NCBI GenBank assembly: GCA_035574155.1
Contig: DATLZD010000074.1
Coordinates: forward strand, 1-8,316
Direction: 5' to 3'
Length of the DNA stretch: 8,316 nt
Source: HRBIN24 sp035574155
GTDB taxonomy: Bacteria > Chloroflexota > Dehalococcoidia > SM23-28-2 > HRBIN24
Positions 5,953 through 8,316 of the stretch are shown here, piece after piece. Numbering within the stretch: the stretch's first letter is position 1; every line of letters begins with the position of its first letter. Position numbers and translations under genes: made by a program. The notes below the pieces were generated by a model that saw only the letters and a list, made by a program, of their open reading frames with translations, was not told the DNA's origin and did not search any database.

Positions 5953-7491
5953 TCAAGATGGGCCGACGGGGGTCCGCTGGCGGTACTGCAACGCCTCAGC
6001 TACGTGGGAGGCGGCGATGGTCTCGGCGCCCGACAGGTCAGCGATGGTGCGGGCTACCTTCAGCACGCGGTGAAAGGCCCGTGCCGACAGGGCCAGCCGG
6101 CCCAGGGCGAGGGACAGGAGGGAGCGGGCCCCTTCGTCCAGGTGTCGCTGGCAGTGCTCCCGCACCTCCACCGGCCCCATTTCGGCGTTGCAGGTGATGG
6201 CCGTGCCCTGGAAACGGTGCCGCTGGACCTGTCGCGCCTGTTCCACCCGCACCCGGACGGATGCCGACGGCTCCGCCACGGCCTCCTCCGACAACAGCTT
6301 CTCCTCCTCGACCCTTGGCACATGGACGAACAGGTCGATGCGGTCCAGCAACGGCCCCGAGATGCGGCGCTGGTAACGGGCGATGGCCCCCTCGCTGCAG
6401 GTGCAGGGACGGCCCGAATCGCCGTAGTAGCCACAGGGGCAAGGGTTCATGGCCGCCACCAACATGAAGCTGGCCGGGAAGGTGACGTTGCCCTGGGCAC
6501 GGCTCACCGTCACCGTTCTGTCCTCCAGCGGCTGGCGGATGGCCTCCAGCACCAGGTGAGGGAACTCGGGCAGCTCGTCCAGGAACAGCACCCCGCGGTG
6601 GCTGAGAGTGATCTCCCCCGGACGGGGGATGCGGCCACCGCCCACCAGGCCCGCATGGGAGATGGTGTGATGGGGGGCACGGAAGGGCCGCTGCACGATG
6701 AGGGGGCGCCCAGGCGGCAGCAGCCCCGCCACCGAGTAGATCTTGGTCACCTCCAGCGCCTCCTCAGGCGTCATGGGCGGCAGGATGCCGGGCAGGGCAC
6801 GGGCCAGCAGCGTCTTGCCGGCCCCTGGCGGGCCGATGAACAGCAGGTTGTGGCCGCCGGCGGCTGCCACCTCCAGGGCCCGTTTGGCGTGCTCCTGACC
6901 GCGGATGTGGGCGAGGTCAACGCCGTCCCAGGGAGCATCGCCCCCCTGGAGGGGCGTCCCACCAGCCAGGGCAGGTAGCGGGTCCTCCCCTAGCAGGTGG
7001 GCCACCAGCCGTGCCAGGCTGGGCACCGGCACCACCTGGATGCCGTCCACCAGCGCTGCCTCGCCGGCATCGACCTCGGGGACGAAGGCCGTCCGGTAGC
7101 CCTGGTCACGGGCGATGGCGGCCATGGCCAGGACGCCGTCGGTGTGGCGGACCTGGCCGTCCAGGGCCAGCTCCCCCAGCAGAACGCAATGGGACAGGTC
7201 GGCGGCCAGCTGCCCCGAGGCCAGCAGCACCCCCACCGCTATGGGCAAGTCGTAGGCTGGCCCCTCCTTACGCAGGTCGGCGGGGGCCAGGTTGACGGTG
7301 ATGCGCCGCTGGGGGAACTGCAGCCCCGAGTTGCGGATGGCGGAGCGCACCCGCTCCCGGGCCTCCTGCACGGCGGTGTCGGGCAGGCCAACGATGGTGA
7401 AGGAGGGCAGGCCCTGGCTGATGTCCACCTCCACCTCGACGATAGCGCCATCGAGGCCCACCACGGCGCAGGTGTTGACCTTGGCCAGCAT
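5953..7491 (-). CDS. comM: ComM/YifB-family AAA+ ATPase (Mg-chelatase-like)
   Basis: A 512-aa protein of the YifB/ComM family. Members studied in Vibrio and Acinetobacter are hexameric helicases that drive branch migration when transformed DNA is integrated; the family is also common in bacteria not known to be competent. The N-terminal Lon-protease-like fold (about 1-165) opens with the family-typical MLAKVNTCAVVGLDG and contains GLPDTAVQEARERV. The AAA+ core has Walker A GPPGAGKT (220-227), the segment RPFRAPHHTIS (268-278) and Walker B VLFLDELPEF (301-310). It also has the cysteine pairs C351/C353 and C363/C365, which probably bind metal. The C-terminal Mg-chelatase-type domain includes RAFHRVLKVARTIADL (471-486). 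Length and all motifs are normal. The ATG at 7491 lacks a strong ribosome site, but it is the family start and has a good promoter just upstream. The neighbours include no other competence gene. Confidence 0.94.
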   Translation of the reverse strand: MLAKVNTCAVVGLDGAIVEVEVDISQGLPSFTIVGLPDTAVQEARERVRSAIRNSGLQFPQRRITVNLAPADLRKEGPAYDLPIAVGVLLASGQLAADLSHCVLLGELALDGQVRHTDGVLAMAAIARDQGYRTAFVPEVDAGEAALVDGIQVVPVPSLARLVAHLLGEDPLPALAGGTPLQGGDAPWDGVDLAHIRGQEHAKRALEVAAAGGHNLLFIGPPGAGKTLLARALPGILPPMTPEEALEVTKIYSVAGLLPPGRPLIVQRPFRAPHHTISHAGLVGGGRIPRPGEITLSHRGVLFLDELPEFPHLVLEAIRQPLEDRTVTVSRAQGNVTFPASFMLVAAMNPCPCGYYGDSGRPCTCSEGAIARYQRRISGPLLDRIDLFVHVPRVEEEKLLSEEAVAEPSASVRVRVEQARQVQRHRFQGTAITCNAEMGPVEVREHCQRHLDEGARSLLSLALGRLALSARAFHRVLKVARTIADLSGAETIAASHVAEALQYRQRTPVGPS

Positions 7492-7514
7492 TAGTCGCTC
7501 GCCACTTCAGGGCG

Positions 7515-7544
7515 ACTTTAGCCCCAGCCATAACGCCCTGTCAA
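7515..7544 (-). promoter_or_regulatory. Sigma70-like promoter for comM
   Basis: On the minus strand a perfect TTGACA (7539-7544) is followed 18 bp later by TAAAGT (7515-7520). The start point would be near 7508, giving a leader of about 17 nt. A 7-bp inverted repeat, CAGGGCG (7508-7514) and CGCCCTG (7534-7540), brackets the -10 box and touches the -35. Confidence 0.6.
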
Positions 7545-7573
7545 GCAGCCGCCGCGATGGCCGCCTGCCGCCC

Positions 7574-7602
7574 TTGACATGTCCATCGACTACAACTACG
7601 AT
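7574..7602 (+). promoter_or_regulatory. Strong sigma70-like promoter for peptide-binding protein gene
   Basis: TTGACA (7574-7579) and TACGAT (7597-7602) are separated by the optimal 17 bp. Transcription would begin near 7609, leaving a leader of about 39 nt that contains AGGAGG at 7632-7637. Confidence 0.7.
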
Positions 7603-7647
7603 GTTGCTAAGTTTTCGAAGGCAGCACGAATAGGAGGGGGCGCCGCC

Positions 7648-8316
7648 ATGGCCGAGAGCAACTACTGGCAGCGATGGGCCAAGTCCCGCCTTACCCGCCG
7701 CCGCTTCCTGGCTGGAGCGGCCACCCTGGGGGCCGGAGCCCTGGCCTACACCATGGTGGGCTGCCGGGAGTCGCGGCCCAGCGCCACCCCCGCTGCCCAG
7801 CAAGCGGCCCAGCCCACCCGCGGCGGCATCGTGCGGGCCGTGCTGTTAGGGGGCAACGTCTTCGACTCGGTGGACGTGCATCGGGCCTTCGGCGACCCCA
7901 CCTCCTGGCTGTCCAACTACGTCCTGAACAAGATCGTCCGCTACAAGAACCCCGACACCGGCGAGATCGAGGGCGACCTGGCCGAGCGCTGGGAGGTTAT
8001 CGACGGCGCCAACTACGTCTTTCACATCCGCCGCGACGTCTACTGGCAGGACACCCCCATTACCGGCGGGCGCCAGCTCACCGCCGAGGACATCCGCTGG
8101 CACATCGAGCGGCAGAAGGCGGGGCGCCTCAGCGACGGCAGCCAGGCCTCCTTCCGCCATCAGTCCTTCTACCAGCAGGTGGTGCGGGTGGAGACCCCGG
8201 ACCAGTTCACGGTGCGGGTGACCCTGCAACAGCCACGGGGCACCTTCCTGGACAGGCTGGCCAACTACTTCAGCACCGTGCCCAACCGGGAGGCCACGGA
8301 GCGGTTCGAGAAGAAC
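7648..8316 (+). CDS. ABC transporter substrate-binding lipoprotein, family 5 (peptide type), 3' end outside window
   Basis: The first 223 residues of an extracytoplasmic solute-binding protein of the SBP_bac_5 (DppA/OppA) family, which captures peptides or sometimes sugars or nickel complexes for an ABC importer. The reading frame is open to the window edge; full-length members are usually 500-650 aa. The N-terminus is a Tat signal: SRLTRRRFLAG (13-23, twin arginines) followed by an Ala/Gly-rich hydrophobic stretch and the lipobox MVGC with Cys39. It is therefore predicted to be exported folded and anchored by lipid. An Ala/Pro/Gln-rich linker follows, then the family opening: GGIVRAVL, then LAERWEVIDGANYVFHIRRDVYW and TAEDIRWHIERQ, matching the typical domain-I pattern. 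The ATG at 7648 has AGGAGG (7632-7637) ten bases upstream and a strong promoter. Permease and ATPase genes may lie to the right. The ligand cannot be predicted. Confidence 0.93.
   Translation, partial: MAESNYWQRWAKSRLTRRRFLAGAATLGAGALAYTMVGCRESRPSATPAAQQAAQPTRGGIVRAVLLGGNVFDSVDVHRAFGDPTSWLSNYVLNKIVRYKNPDTGEIEGDLAERWEVIDGANYVFHIRRDVYWQDTPITGGRQLTAEDIRWHIERQKAGRLSDGSQASFRHQSFYQQVVRVETPDQFTVRVTLQQPRGTFLDRLANYFSTVPNREATERFEKN

Noticed and set aside
6004..6978. Long plus-strand open frame opposite comM
   Set aside because: It is antisense to the AAA+ core, and its composition follows from the comM codons on the other strand.

Overview
This is a GC-rich, densely packed stretch of bacterial chromosome. 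It holds one tRNA gene and six protein genes, one of which runs off the right edge. I infer a member of the Chloroflexota (Dehalococcoidia- or Thermomicrobia-like). The grounds are the start of the peptide-binding lipoprotein (a YWQRW stretch before a Tat motif), an OtsA with the motif RAEPSKN, strong G/C preference at third codon positions, and sigma70-like promoters with AGGAGG ribosome sites. No rRNA or marker gene confirms the phylum.

Layout: 1-221 is non-coding. It holds a GC-rich palindrome (1-24), a perfect 11-bp inverted repeat (30-55) that loosely resembles a Xer/dif recombination core, and a 12-bp tandem duplication (150-173). I see no gene in 56-221. A minus-strand tRNA-Arg(CCG) with encoded CCA lies at 222-297. 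Next come otsA (+, 449-1984) and otsB (-, 1944-2753), the two steps of trehalose synthesis, arranged tail to tail with a 41-bp overlap. A patatin-like lipid acyl hydrolase (+, 2864-3742) diverges from otsB. It converges, with a 6-bp gap, on a PAS-PAS-GGDEF-EAL cyclic-di-GMP protein (-, 3749-5866). Upstream of that on the same strand is a ComM/YifB AAA+ protein (-, 5953-7491). Diverging from comM is a Tat-exported family-5 peptide-binding lipoprotein (+, 7648 to the window end).

The three divergent spacers (298-448, 2754-2863, 7492-7647) each contain back-to-back sigma70-like promoters that explain most of the non-coding DNA. The best is TTGACA-N17-TACGAT ahead of the transporter gene. Only the trehalose pair forms a clear pathway: OtsA makes trehalose-6-phosphate from UDP-glucose and glucose-6-phosphate, and OtsB dephosphorylates it. 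The c-di-GMP protein may be co-transcribed behind comM across an 86-bp gap that contains a hairpin able to sequester an AGGAGG sequence. The remaining genes look like housekeeping or environmental-response functions that happen to be neighbours.

I see no CRISPR array, transposon, toxin pair, phage or defence cassette, and no intrinsic terminator with a U-run. I do not find convincing evidence of a new multi-gene system. The most unusual points are the dif-like palindrome near the tRNA, the ribosome-site hairpin with a possible AUU start, and a GGDEF domain without its product-inhibition site joined to a fairly complete EAL domain.
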